Positions 9,263-15,850 are shown, counted from the stretch's first letter. The stretch is DNA of 28,722 nucleotides from CAZMSQ01 sp964569025 (GCA_964569025.1 CAZMSQ010000029.1:1-28722); one strand, 5' to 3'. Translations and numbers: made by a program. The notes: a model not told the origin generated them from the sequence alone.

Positions 9263-9748
9263 CTAAAACATATACATACTTACGAGCCGCTGACGAATTC
9301 CCGTGCGCCTTCCATGTGAAGTACGGACCACTTGTTTTGCCACCGGCTCTCCATTGTCATGAAGCAATTCCAACGAATAATGAGCCGCCGTGACCCTGAC
9401 GGGATACACACCGGCCCGTATGGTAAATTCGCTCATGCCAAGAGCCTTGAGCTCGGTTGATTCGAATACATATTGTTCGGGAACGGGAAACTCAAGGTTT
9501 CGGAAGTACCGGTCCAAAAGTGACCGGCTTAACTCATCGCGGTGAAATGCCAGACTGACAATACCCGGAGCAATTTTTTTCATAAGCACAGGAACACGCC
9601 GGCCACAGGCAGGAGGATCATCTGAATCTGTCCGGTTGACTTCAACCTTGCAAATCCCCACCCCGCGGCAATTCTTGCTAAGCGTTCCGAATACGACGTG
9701 CGCCTGAATCGATCGATAACTTGAAAATGTCGGAGAATCAGGTCTCAT
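9263..9748 (-). CDS. Paralog A: uncharacterised CRGVGICK-motif protein
   Basis: A 161-residue protein with no signal peptide or membrane segment. It is a clear paralog of the protein at 10590-11084. Shared blocks are VxFGxLSKNCRGVGICKV near the N-terminus, then YFR--EFPVPE--VF-S--LK-L and EF-I--GVYPV. Two cysteines in CRGVGIC could bind metal or form a disulfide; a third lies in PPACGRR. The C-terminal tail differs from paralog B. The ATG at 9748 is chosen because it matches the N-terminal length of paralog B; the frame is open to a GTG at 9778. It lies 308 nt downstream of microprotein A and probably belongs to the same transcript. I do not recognise a function. Confidence 0.75.
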   Translation of the reverse strand: MRPDSPTFSSYRSIQAHVVFGTLSKNCRGVGICKVEVNRTDSDDPPACGRRVPVLMKKIAPGIVSLAFHRDELSRSLLDRYFRNLEFPVPEQYVFESTELKALGMSEFTIRAGVYPVRVTAAHYSLELLHDNGEPVAKQVVRTSHGRRTGIRQRLVSMYMF

Positions 9749-10056
9749 AAACGCATTTTTTTCAGCTTTGGATAACACATTTCATTCTGTAATCATTCAG
9801 TCGGGCGTGAGCCGATCATTTGGGGCAGCATGATCTTTGCAAGTCCTTCATCCAGAGCACATAAGTGCCCTGCAAAACGACCTGACCGGACGTCATTCGA
9901 AATAAAAAAGAAGACCAGTTTGAATGAGTAAGGGTGTGAGTTGGCTTGGGCCTCTCTCCGCAGTGTGTAAGTAAATGGGCTGAGGGGCCCGTTTTTTTTA
10001 TGGACCTATAGGTAGCAATACGTAGAGCGGATGCCCAAAATGCCAGAGAAGCAGCT
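9749..10056 (-). other. Spacer of unit A between microprotein and paralog A
   Basis: This 308-nt spacer starts with the GCTACCTATAGGTCCAT motif at 10000-10016. In unit B the same motif lies only 25 nt before the protein start, so unit A carries roughly 225 extra nt. The extra piece has an open minus-strand frame of about 70 codons without a good start, ending at 9793. A 33-codon plus-strand frame (9830-9931) overlaps it. Neither is recognised, and I do not call them genes. Confidence 0.4.
10000..10016 (-). promoter_or_regulatory. Shared CTATAG motif, unit A
   Basis: GCTACCTATAGGTCCAT on the minus strand, identical over 17 nt to 11110-11126 in unit B. With the flanking A-rich side the match extends to 26 nt (9991-10016), with two or three differences. 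The centre ACCTATAGGT is a perfect palindrome. It sits between the microprotein and paralog A. Confidence 0.6.
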
Positions 10057-10146
10057 TTACACCCCGACGATGTCGGTAATGATGATGTCAGCTGCAGGGA
10101 GTGTACAAGTGGAGACCTGGTGTAAGGGAGTTGTGTGTGTGTTCAT
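10057..10146 (-). CDS. Microprotein A, 29 residues, ending IIITDIVGV
   Basis: ATG at 10146 to TAA at 10057 encodes 29 residues: a polar Thr/His-rich first half (MNTHTTPLHQ...), one Cys at position 14, then LPAAD and the hydrophobic tail IIITDIVGV. The ORF in unit B has exactly the same length, the same place relative to promoter and motif, and 8 of 9 identical final residues, although the two DNA sequences differ at synonymous sites in that tail (for example ACC/ACA, GTG/GTT). That argues for selection on the peptide. The start is 41 nt downstream of the -7 box, with GAAAAAGG upstream. Function unknown: signalling peptide, leader peptide or toxin-like peptide are all possible. Confidence 0.6.
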   Translation of the reverse strand: MNTHTTPLHQVSTCTLPAADIIITDIVGV

Positions 10147-10187
10147 GGTGTGTGTTTTTTTTTAACCTTTTTCCTTTCTGTCGATAG

Positions 10188-10247
10188 CAAATATAGAACC
10201 ACATTAGATGGGCCGACCGGACAGAAAAGTCGGAAGAGCCCCCCCTG
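10188..10247 (-). promoter_or_regulatory. Array promoter A (G7 element, TGTCC, TAnnTTTG)
   Basis: On the minus strand: CAGGGGGGGCT at 10247-10237, TGTCC at 10223-10219 and TATATTTG at 10195-10188, with the same 13-nt and 23-nt gaps as the other two. It drives microprotein A and probably paralog A. The usual TTG -33 box is absent, which suggests that an activator or an alternative sigma factor is needed. Confidence 0.75.
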
Positions 10248-10356
10248 TTCTCGGTGTCAATCTCACAAATCCTTATTACACCCCCCACAGAATATTTCAG
10301 AAAACCAATGAATTAGCATACAAATAATGTTTTGCAATAATTTGTGAAAACAGGTC
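10248..10356. other. AT-rich spacer without a gene
   Basis: About 110 nt between promoter A and the terminators of unit B. No ORF, repeat or clear promoter was seen. With the flanking elements it makes up most of the 443-nt stretch 10147-10589 without a gene. Confidence 0.5.
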
Positions 10357-10396
10357 TTTTTTGCCTCTTATTTTAAGGTAAAAAAGAGGCAAAAAA
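10357..10396 (-). terminator. Second hairpin downstream of unit B
   Basis: Perfect 13-nt arms at 10357-10369 and 10384-10396 (core GCCTCTT / AAGAGGC, flanked by T and A runs) with a 14-nt loop. It follows the main terminator and may act as a back-up in the minus direction. Confidence 0.5.
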
Positions 10397-10426
10397 AAAA
10401 AAGCACACTGAACGTGTGCTTTTTTG
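10391..10426. terminator. Bidirectional intrinsic terminator after paralog B
   Basis: AGCACAC / GTGTGCT stem with a 5-nt loop, flanked by twelve A on the left and six T on the right, so it can stop transcription in both directions. It ends the unit B transcript about 165 nt after the stop codon. Confidence 0.8.
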
Positions 10427-10589
10427 AAAGAATGATCTGTGCTGTTGAGATCAAACGAATTGGGTTACTGTATTGATCTGATGGATGCTGTTTGAGAATA
10501 ATTGGGTAGAACGGTTTGGGTGGGTTTCGTCCATCAGAATCGCACGGTTGGGTATGTATATTGTATGTTTTTCTTTGTTCGGGATGCCG

Positions 10590-11084
10590 TCATGATGCCG
10601 CAGCCATTGGAGTGGATTCGTCGGTCTGATTACCATGCCGCTTTCTCAGCAATGACCGGCTCGGGGGTATGGCGAGCGTCCCTCCGGATCGAAATTCGAC
10701 GGAGGCAGTTTGGCCTGAGTTTTTTACGGGATACACCCCAGGTTTTATCACAAACTCATCGATTTGGAGGACCTTGAGGAGTTGGGAGTTAAAGACAAAG
10801 CCCTCGGGCACCGGAAATTCATCGTGTCGGAAGTAGCGGTTATACAGAAACGTATTGAGGGATTCGGTAAAGAATGTAAATCGCACGATATCCGGGGATC
10901 GGACTTCGATGATAGCAGTCGCCCTGCATGGACACTTTTTACAGTTCGTTGTCCCCTCGCCGTGCACATCTACTTTGCAGATGCCGACCCCTCTGCAGTT
11001 TTTGCTCAGCGATCCGAAGATGACCTCGCCCTTGACTTCCGTCAGACCGGGTGGATCAGTGAGCGCAGAGTTTGAAGATGGCAT
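10590..11084 (-). CDS. Paralog B: uncharacterised CRGVGICK-motif protein
   Basis: A 164-residue protein, probably cytoplasmic, with no signal or membrane segment. It shares FGSLSKNCRGVGICKV, YFRHDEFPVPEGFVF, LKVLQIDEF and GVYPV with paralog A. It has two extra cysteines (CKKCPC region), so a Cys cluster of five lies in the first third, which suggests metal binding or a redox role (inference). The C-terminal 30 residues are Ser/Arg-rich and not shared with A. The ATG at 11084 follows an A-rich leader and is 70 nt downstream of the microprotein B stop. The terminator at 10391-10426 closes the unit. No known family is recognised. Confidence 0.75.
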   Translation of the reverse strand: MPSSNSALTDPPGLTEVKGEVIFGSLSKNCRGVGICKVDVHGEGTTNCKKCPCRATAIIEVRSPDIVRFTFFTESLNTFLYNRYFRHDEFPVPEGFVFNSQLLKVLQIDEFVIKPGVYPVKNSGQTASVEFRSGGTLAIPPSRSLLRKRHGNQTDESTPMAAAS

Positions 11085-11109
11085 GAGATTTGTTTATAAT
11101 GTTTTTGTA

Positions 11110-11126
11110 ATGGACCTATAGGTAGC
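11110..11126 (-). promoter_or_regulatory. Shared CTATAG motif, unit B
   Basis: GCTACCTATAGGTCCAT on the minus strand, identical to the copy at 10000-10016, located 25 nt before the start codon of paralog B. It could be an operator, an RNA-processing site or part of the translation leader. Confidence 0.6.
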
Positions 11127-11130
11127 TGTG

Positions 11131-11146
11131 AAAAGGCCGGTGGCCT
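11131..11146 (-). promoter_or_regulatory. Small hairpin between microprotein B and paralog B (possible attenuator)
   Basis: On the minus strand AGGCC-ACC-GGCCT is followed by four T, starting 8 nt after the microprotein stop codon. The 5-bp GC-rich stem is short for a terminator, but its position fits attenuation or coupling control. Unit A lacks an obvious equivalent. Confidence 0.35.
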
Positions 11147-11153
11147 GTAGTGT

Positions 11154-11243
11154 TCAAACTCCGTTGATGTCTGTGATGATAATTTTATTCAAGGCAGGCA
11201 GGGGGGTCCCGCCCTGGCGGCAGGTCATGGAAAGCGTCTTCAT
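11154..11243 (-). CDS. Microprotein B, 29 residues, ending IIITDINGV
   Basis: ATG at 11243 to TGA at 11154 encodes 29 residues: MKTLSMTCRQGG, then TPLPALNK, then the conserved tail IIITDINGV. It matches microprotein A in length, tail and position, and differs in the first half, where both have one Cys (position 8 here). The ATG follows the -7 box by 38 nt, with GAAAAGG upstream. The frame is open further upstream, but the promoter lies inside that extension, so the short form is preferred. Paralog B starts 69 nt downstream on the same strand. Confidence 0.6.
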   Translation of the reverse strand: MKTLSMTCRQGGTPLPALNKIIITDINGV

Positions 11244-11281
11244 AATGTTGAATTTTGAACCTTTTCTTCTTGTTGACAGGA

Positions 11282-11341
11282 CAAATTTACACCGACCCCC
11301 GGGGGATCTTTCGGACAAATTCGATCTCTGAGCCCCCCCTG
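11282..11341 (-). promoter_or_regulatory. Array promoter B (G7 element, TGTCC, TAnnTTTG)
   Basis: On the minus strand: CAGGGGGGGCT at 11341-11331, TGTCC at 11317-11313 and TAAATTTG at 11289-11282, with gaps of 13 and 23 nt exactly as in A and C. A CCCCCGGGGG palindrome lies in the spacer here only. Confidence 0.75.
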
Positions 11342-11701
11342 TTTTGAATACAGGTATTCCTGACTGATTCAGGAGCCCATTCCTTACCGGAATAGCTCTT
11401 TTTTTGGTCATTCACAGGCATCGGGAGCTATTCTCTACTTTTCAATCTCAACCTGTCTTTTGCATATGAAAAACGTCTACCCTAAAACACATTTTCTCAC
11501 CCACCCTGCCTATTCAGCGACTCGCTCCGTTGTATGCCGGCTGGTTTCAATGCGCCCCGCATTCTCCGAATTCTCCCGGCTCATCATCGTCCATCAACCG
11601 CCCGGATGAAGATGGTTCATTCTCCGGCCTCCTCTTGACTTACTGCCGGATTCCTGATCTGCTTCGCTTCTCTCTCTCTACGCTGACAACGCACACTGAC
11701 A
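11342..11701. other. Divergent intergenic region between unit B and the helical-repeat gene
   Basis: About 360 nt. It holds small hairpins at 11349-11364 (TCCTGA/TCAGGA) and 11371-11385 (ATTCC/GGAAT, followed by T7 a few bases later). The rest is C-rich with no convincing ORF, and no clear TAnnTTTG box for the gene at 11702 was found. Confidence 0.4.
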
Positions 11702-13216
11702 ATGAAAGACCTGATAGAGCTCATCCAAATTCTGAGCAAACAAAAGACTTATTCGATCCAGATAATTGGAGAGAATTTCAATGGTGACACCAAACTCGAG
11801 CAACTCTACAATGGTATACTCAATGGAGAATACATGTCTGATGAGGAAGCTGCCGAGCAAATCTACCAGTCTAACTCCAATGGGAAGGCCTATAAAAAGC
11901 TGAGGACCAACCTTAAAAAGCAACTGATAAATACTGTCTTTTTTATTGACCGGAAATCTGCCGATTTCAACGAGTACCAAAAGGCATACTACAATACGTG
12001 TAAAGAATGGGCGGCGATGAAGATTCTGCTGGGGCGTGAGGCACGGGTTGCGGCCATTATGCTCGCTCAGAAAATCATCCGTCAGGCCAAGCAATTCGAG
12101 TTTACGGAAATTACACTCGATACGGCTCGAATCCTTCGCATGCACTATGCAGTCTTTGAAGGTGATCAATCAAAAGCCGAACAATACGACGAGCTTGTCC
12201 GTGAGCAGATGCTCATTCTGGAGGAGGAGGCGAAGGCAGAGATGCTGTATGAAGGACTGGTTCTGAGGTATGTGAATTCGAAATCTACCCAGACAGAAAT
12301 TGCCGAGGAGGCAGCTCGGGCTGCTGACGCTTTACGGCCAGTCATTGAAAAACACCCCACCCACAGGATTGGTCTGTGCCTTTATCTGATAGAAGTCATG
12401 CGGCACATGAGCATCAACGATTATGCGCGGACCTTGGAAATTTGCCAGGAAGCGATTGCATTCTTCGAGCGCAAGGAATACAATGCCAAGGTGACCCTGA
12501 TTACGTTTCTCTATCAGCAACTGGCCTGCGAAATCAAGCTACGCGATTACGCCGCTGGTGAGCAAACTGCCGAAAAGTGCTTGTCGATGCTCAGCCCTGG
12601 CCCCACCAACTGGTTCAGGGCCATGGAGCTTTACTTCATGCTCAGCCTCCACTCCGGGCAATACTCCAAGGCATTCGGCCTGATGCAACAGGCCATGAAA
12701 AACAATCGCTTTCAGTTTCAGGCGAAAACACAAATTGAGACCTGGAAAATCTACGAAGCCTTTGCAAGGGCTCTCTTTGAGATGGATATGGTTGAACTTG
12801 ACCCAAAAGTCAGGAAACCGGGTAAATTCAGAGTCGGAAAGTTCCTGAATGAGGTCCCCATCTTTTCAAAAGACAAATCCGGGATGAACATCCCGATTAT
12901 TATCATCCAGCTGCTCTTCATGCTGCTGCATGGCAAAACAGACGAGCTCATCGACCGGGAAGAAAGCATCCGGAGGTATTGCAATCGTCATTTGCGGGAA
13001 GAAGATACCCACCGCAGTGATATATTCATCAAAATGCTGCTCCTGTTCCCGTCCTGCTCATTTGACAAGAACTTAATCCTCGAAAAAGCAGCTCCAATGC
13101 TCGAAGAGCTCGCGGCCCTCCCTCTCGAATCTGCCAGCCAAAGCTTTGAAATTGAGATCGTACCCTACGAGGCCCTTTGGGAGCTCATCTGCAACCGCCA
13201 GGAGATTTTCTCCTAA
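11702..13216 (+). CDS. Helical-repeat (TPR-like) protein of unknown function
   Basis: A 504-residue, almost wholly alpha-helical protein rich in Ala, Leu, Glu and Lys. Paired helices such as NDYARTLEICQEAIAFFERK and SGQYSKAFGLMQQAMKNNRF resemble tetratricopeptide units. The N-terminal ~110 residues (LEQLYNGILNGEY, then KAYKKLRTNLKKQL) look like a separate helical domain. There is no signal peptide or membrane segment, so a cytoplasmic scaffold or regulatory role is likely (inference). The ATG at 11702 directly follows an ACTGACA leader. The stop codon abuts palindromic repeat copy 2. It is divergent from the microprotein array; a functional link is possible but not shown. Confidence 0.75.
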   Translation: MKDLIELIQILSKQKTYSIQIIGENFNGDTKLEQLYNGILNGEYMSDEEAAEQIYQSNSNGKAYKKLRTNLKKQLINTVFFIDRKSADFNEYQKAYYNTCKEWAAMKILLGREARVAAIMLAQKIIRQAKQFEFTEITLDTARILRMHYAVFEGDQSKAEQYDELVREQMLILEEEAKAEMLYEGLVLRYVNSKSTQTEIAEEAARAADALRPVIEKHPTHRIGLCLYLIEVMRHMSINDYARTLEICQEAIAFFERKEYNAKVTLITFLYQQLACEIKLRDYAAGEQTAEKCLSMLSPGPTNWFRAMELYFMLSLHSGQYSKAFGLMQQAMKNNRFQFQAKTQIETWKIYEAFARALFEMDMVELDPKVRKPGKFRVGKFLNEVPIFSKDKSGMNIPIIIIQLLFMLLHGKTDELIDREESIRRYCNRHLREEDTHRSDIFIKMLLLFPSCSFDKNLILEKAAPMLEELAALPLESASQSFEIEIVPYEALWELICNRQEIFS

Positions 13217-13265
13217 CCCGGTCGGACCGCTATAGCCGTCGGACCGCTATAGCGGTCCGACCGGG
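13217..13265. repeat. Palindromic CTATAG repeat, copy 2
   Basis: It starts at the base after the stop codon at 13216. The outer arms are 13217-13235 and 13247-13265 (19 nt, perfect complements: CCCGGTCGGACCGCTATAG), around an 11-nt centre. It also reads as two 17-nt units closing in a perfect 24-nt palindrome at 13238-13261. It can fold as a strong hairpin in RNA and may end or protect the 3' end of the upstream mRNA, although no T-run follows. Confidence 0.9.
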
Positions 13266-13289
13266 TCAAGGTTATTGTAACCGATTCAG

Positions 13290-13297
13290 TACCTTTG
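13290..13297 (+). promoter_or_regulatory. Possible -7 box of the EamA gene
   Basis: TACCTTTG fits TAnnTTTG and lies 48 nt before the ATG at 13345, just after repeat copy 2. No TTG lies at the usual distance, so the call is tentative. Confidence 0.35.
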
Positions 13298-13344
13298 GCC
13301 AGCTTTCTCACGACACATAATGCGGCCGGGCTTCCGGATAGACT

Positions 13345-14262
13345 ATGCGCTTAATCAGCAGACTGCCGGGATGGGTGATATTGGCCATTTTAGCTGTTAT
13401 TTGGGGGACATCCTTTATTCTGATTAAGTATGGCCTGAAAGTATTCAGCCCGCAGCAGGTGGGGGCATTGCGCATAAGTATTGCCGCTATTGCTTTTTCG
13501 CCTGTATTTTGGGCTCGCCGAAAGCGCATTGACTGGAAAAAGTGGCGGTATTTACTGGTGGTGGGGTTGTTTGGCAGTTTCATCCCAGCCCTGCTTTTTG
13601 CGCTTGCTCAAACGAAGATCAACTCGACCATGGCGGGTATTCTCAACTCGCTCACTCCACTCTTTACGCTCGTGCTGGGGATTCTTCTGTTCAAACGCCC
13701 TTTCGAAGGCCGGAAGGCAGCGGGGGTTTCCATTGGGCTGTTCGGGGCTGTGCTCTTGATTGCCACCGGCTCTCAACTTGGTGCGGGAGGAGACGCGCTC
13801 TACGGCCTGCTGGTCGTACTCGCCACAATGTGCTATGCCACAAGCGGCAATACGGTCGGCGCGTATCTGAATACCATGAATGTACTGACAATCAGCGCTG
13901 TATCCTACGGCTTGGTGGGAGGGCCTGCGTTGATTCTGTTGCTCTCGACAGATTTTCTAAACGCCATGCAGACCCATACGGGAGCTTGGGAGGCCTTGGG
14001 GTATGTCAGTGTGCTTTCTCTTGCAGGTACCTTTTTTGCATCTCTTCTCTTTTTTGACCTCATTCAGCGCACTGATGCGGTATTCGGGTCTAGCATCGCG
14101 TATTTGATTCCAATCGTGGCGGTGATGTGGGGGATTGCTGATGGAGAACAGATTGGCTGGTGGCATCTGGCAGGGATGGGGCTCATTTTAAGTGGGGTCT
14201 ATCTGACCCGCTCTCGAACAAGGAAACCAAAGCGAGCCGAAGGTATTGATGTTGATGAATAG
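13345..14262 (+). CDS. EamA-family (DMT superfamily) permease
   Basis: A 305-residue integral membrane protein with about ten helices in two EamA halves. The first half starts WVILAILAVIWGTSFILIKY, where the WGTSF motif is typical of the family; the loop NSTMAGILNSLTPLFTLVLG is also typical. The second half repeats the pattern (SIAYLIPIVAVMWG). The C-terminus is a short basic/acidic tail. Members export amino acids, purines or other metabolites from the cytoplasm; the substrate is not readable. It is convergent with the carbonic-anhydrase-like gene, with 35 nt between them and no clear terminator. Confidence 0.88.
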   Translation: MRLISRLPGWVILAILAVIWGTSFILIKYGLKVFSPQQVGALRISIAAIAFSPVFWARRKRIDWKKWRYLLVVGLFGSFIPALLFALAQTKINSTMAGILNSLTPLFTLVLGILLFKRPFEGRKAAGVSIGLFGAVLLIATGSQLGAGGDALYGLLVVLATMCYATSGNTVGAYLNTMNVLTISAVSYGLVGGPALILLLSTDFLNAMQTHTGAWEALGYVSVLSLAGTFFASLLFFDLIQRTDAVFGSSIAYLIPIVAVMWGIADGEQIGWWHLAGMGLILSGVYLTRSRTRKPKRAEGIDVDE

Positions 14263-14297
14263 CTTTCTTTGGTCAACCCTCAACCCTGGGTATTCTC

Positions 14298-14819
14298 TCA
14301 GGAGTGTCCGGAGAACCAACTGGCATATTTGATATAATTCGAAGAAATGCGCTTGATGGTACCCTCAAAAACCTCTTCGCTTAGTGGTTTTACCTGTCTT
14401 GCAGGCACACCGGCATACACAAACCCGGATTGTAGGATACTTTTTTCAAGGACTACCGCACCAGCGGCAATGAGGACATTGGGTTCAACCACGGCGTGAT
14501 CCATCACAATAGCGCCCATACCGACCAGCACATTTTCATGGATGGTACACCCGTGGACAATTGCCCGGTGCCCTATAGAGACATCATCTCCGATTGTAGT
14601 CGGTGCCTGCTGGTAAGTACAATGGATAATTGCTCCATCCTGCACATTCACCCTATGGCCCATTCGGATGCGGTGCACATCACCCCTGACCACAGCCTGA
14701 AACCACACACTGCACTCATCGCCCATCACCACATCACCGACAATTGTGGCATTTTCAGCAAGAAAGCAGTGTTCTCCGAATACAGGGCTTTTTCCTTCAA
14801 CCGGGAGAATCAAAGCCAT
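14298..14819 (-). CDS. Gamma-carbonic anhydrase family protein (left-handed beta-helix)
   Basis: A 173-residue hexapeptide-repeat protein. The zinc ligands of gamma-carbonic anhydrases are present: His66 (DGAIIHC) and His84/His89 (IGHRAIVHGC, five-residue spacing), along with the RGD at 45-47 and Asn/Gln-Asp at NVQDG (58-62). It is expected to form a trimer in the cytoplasm. Many members (YrdA/PaaY type) have weak or no carbonic anhydrase activity, so CO2 hydration is possible rather than certain. The start codon is one base after the TraB/GumN stop codon, so the two genes form one operon. Confidence 0.88.
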   Translation of the reverse strand: MALILPVEGKSPVFGEHCFLAENATIVGDVVMGDECSVWFQAVVRGDVHRIRMGHRVNVQDGAIIHCTYQQAPTTIGDDVSIGHRAIVHGCTIHENVLVGMGAIVMDHAVVEPNVLIAAGAVVLEKSILQSGFVYAGVPARQVKPLSEEVFEGTIKRISSNYIKYASWFSGHS

Positions 14820-14820
14820 A

Positions 14821-15714
14821 TCAAAGGCTTTTGATGGGCCGGAGTTGATACCCTTCGGCCCGAAGTAAATGAATCACACCTGTTTCTCCGGCAAGATGTC
14901 CGGCACCGACGGCAAAAAAGGTCGGTTTTTCTTTCATCATTTCATCCATCACTGGAATCCAGGCACGATTTCGCCCTTCAAGAATTATGTGGTCATACTC
15001 CATTAGGGTCTCTCCCTCAGAATTGAGCATATCATTCAGACCGTTGAGGTCCTGCTTTTTATACAATTCTACCATCTCCTTCAACTGGTCTTCGCCATTG
15101 TCAGAAGACCGCAGGCTCTCAACCAGCATGTCAGCCTGTGCCTTGTAAGGGATGCTGTCAAATATACTCATCTGAAACTCCACACTCTCCAGTCCTCCGG
15201 TCTCTTTGCTCTGCTCTTCAGCCATTGCCATGAATTCCATTTCGTATGATTTAATATTCCCCCCTGTAAATTGCTCTGGAGAAAAATCTCCACCGGCAAA
15301 GATGGTCAGAAACATGGGCTTCATCCGCTCCAAAAGAAACATGGGCAGGCCAAGTTCATCAAATTCTTTTTTGACAAACGCGTAATCCTCCTCTGACAAC
15401 AACTCGCCAAGAGTCGTCCCATCAGCCATCATGACACCCATCAGCATTGAAAACTGGGCGCTCATGTCATTCATCATGTCCATGTCAATCTCAAAAACGA
15501 CTCGCTCAGTTGCAGAAAAGGCCTCCAAAGTGCCATTTGGCCAGAAGAAATCGTCACTGTCGATCATATGGATGGTGCCATAAAGATATGATGGCTGTTC
15601 CAACCCATTGCCGGTAATTGACCAGAGAAGACCGTTCTCTTGGTCCTCAGATTGACCGAAAAGAATCCCCGGGATGAGTCCAAGTAAAATGACGAGAAAC
15701 GCTGGTATTTTCAT
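14821..15714 (-). CDS. TraB/GumN family protein, exported
   Basis: A 297-residue protein with a signal peptide (about 1-21, ending ILFGQ). The family's two signature sites are present: SYLYGTIHM (G46-T-I-H49) near the N-terminus and GAGHLAGETG near residues 271-280. These belong to the Tiki/TraB fold, in which some members are metal-dependent proteases. A Met-rich middle (MDMMNDMSAQFSMLMGVMM) is unusual but typical of this branch. It probably acts in the periplasm or on the cell envelope; the substrate is unknown. It is the first gene of a two-gene operon with the gamma-carbonic anhydrase. Palindromic repeat copy 3 lies 56 nt upstream of its start. Confidence 0.85.
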   Translation of the reverse strand: MKIPAFLVILLGLIPGILFGQSEDQENGLLWSITGNGLEQPSYLYGTIHMIDSDDFFWPNGTLEAFSATERVVFEIDMDMMNDMSAQFSMLMGVMMADGTTLGELLSEEDYAFVKKEFDELGLPMFLLERMKPMFLTIFAGGDFSPEQFTGGNIKSYEMEFMAMAEEQSKETGGLESVEFQMSIFDSIPYKAQADMLVESLRSSDNGEDQLKEMVELYKKQDLNGLNDMLNSEGETLMEYDHIILEGRNRAWIPVMDEMMKEKPTFFAVGAGHLAGETGVIHLLRAEGYQLRPIKSL

Positions 15715-15770
15715 AAGAATATATTTAAACCAATTAACCCCCCACCCTTAAAAAAAGTTGCGCGATGCGG

Positions 15771-15829
15771 CCTGACCCGGTCGGACCGCTATAGCGGTCG
15801 GACGGCTATAGCGATCCGACCGGGTCAGG
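15771..15829. repeat. Palindromic CTATAG repeat, copy 3
   Basis: The outer arms are 15771-15794 and 15806-15829 (24 nt, one mismatch), starting CCTGACCCGGTCGGACC, around an 11-nt centre as in copy 2. Two 17-nt units are visible. It lies 22 nt downstream of the DUF3137 stop codon, between that gene and the TraB/GumN gene, both on the minus strand. Confidence 0.9.
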
Positions 15830-15850
15830 GGTGCGGGAGTGCATGCTGTT

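Noticed and set aside
9977..9999. Plus-strand terminator (GGGC/GCCC followed by T8)
   Set aside because: The stem has only four base pairs and no convincing plus-strand gene precedes it; the T-run is better read as the A-run flanking the shared motif on the minus strand.
10451..10636. 61-codon minus-strand frame overlapping the end of paralog B
   Set aside because: Out of frame with paralog B, no similarity to the paralog A C-terminus, no ribosome site; most likely chance.
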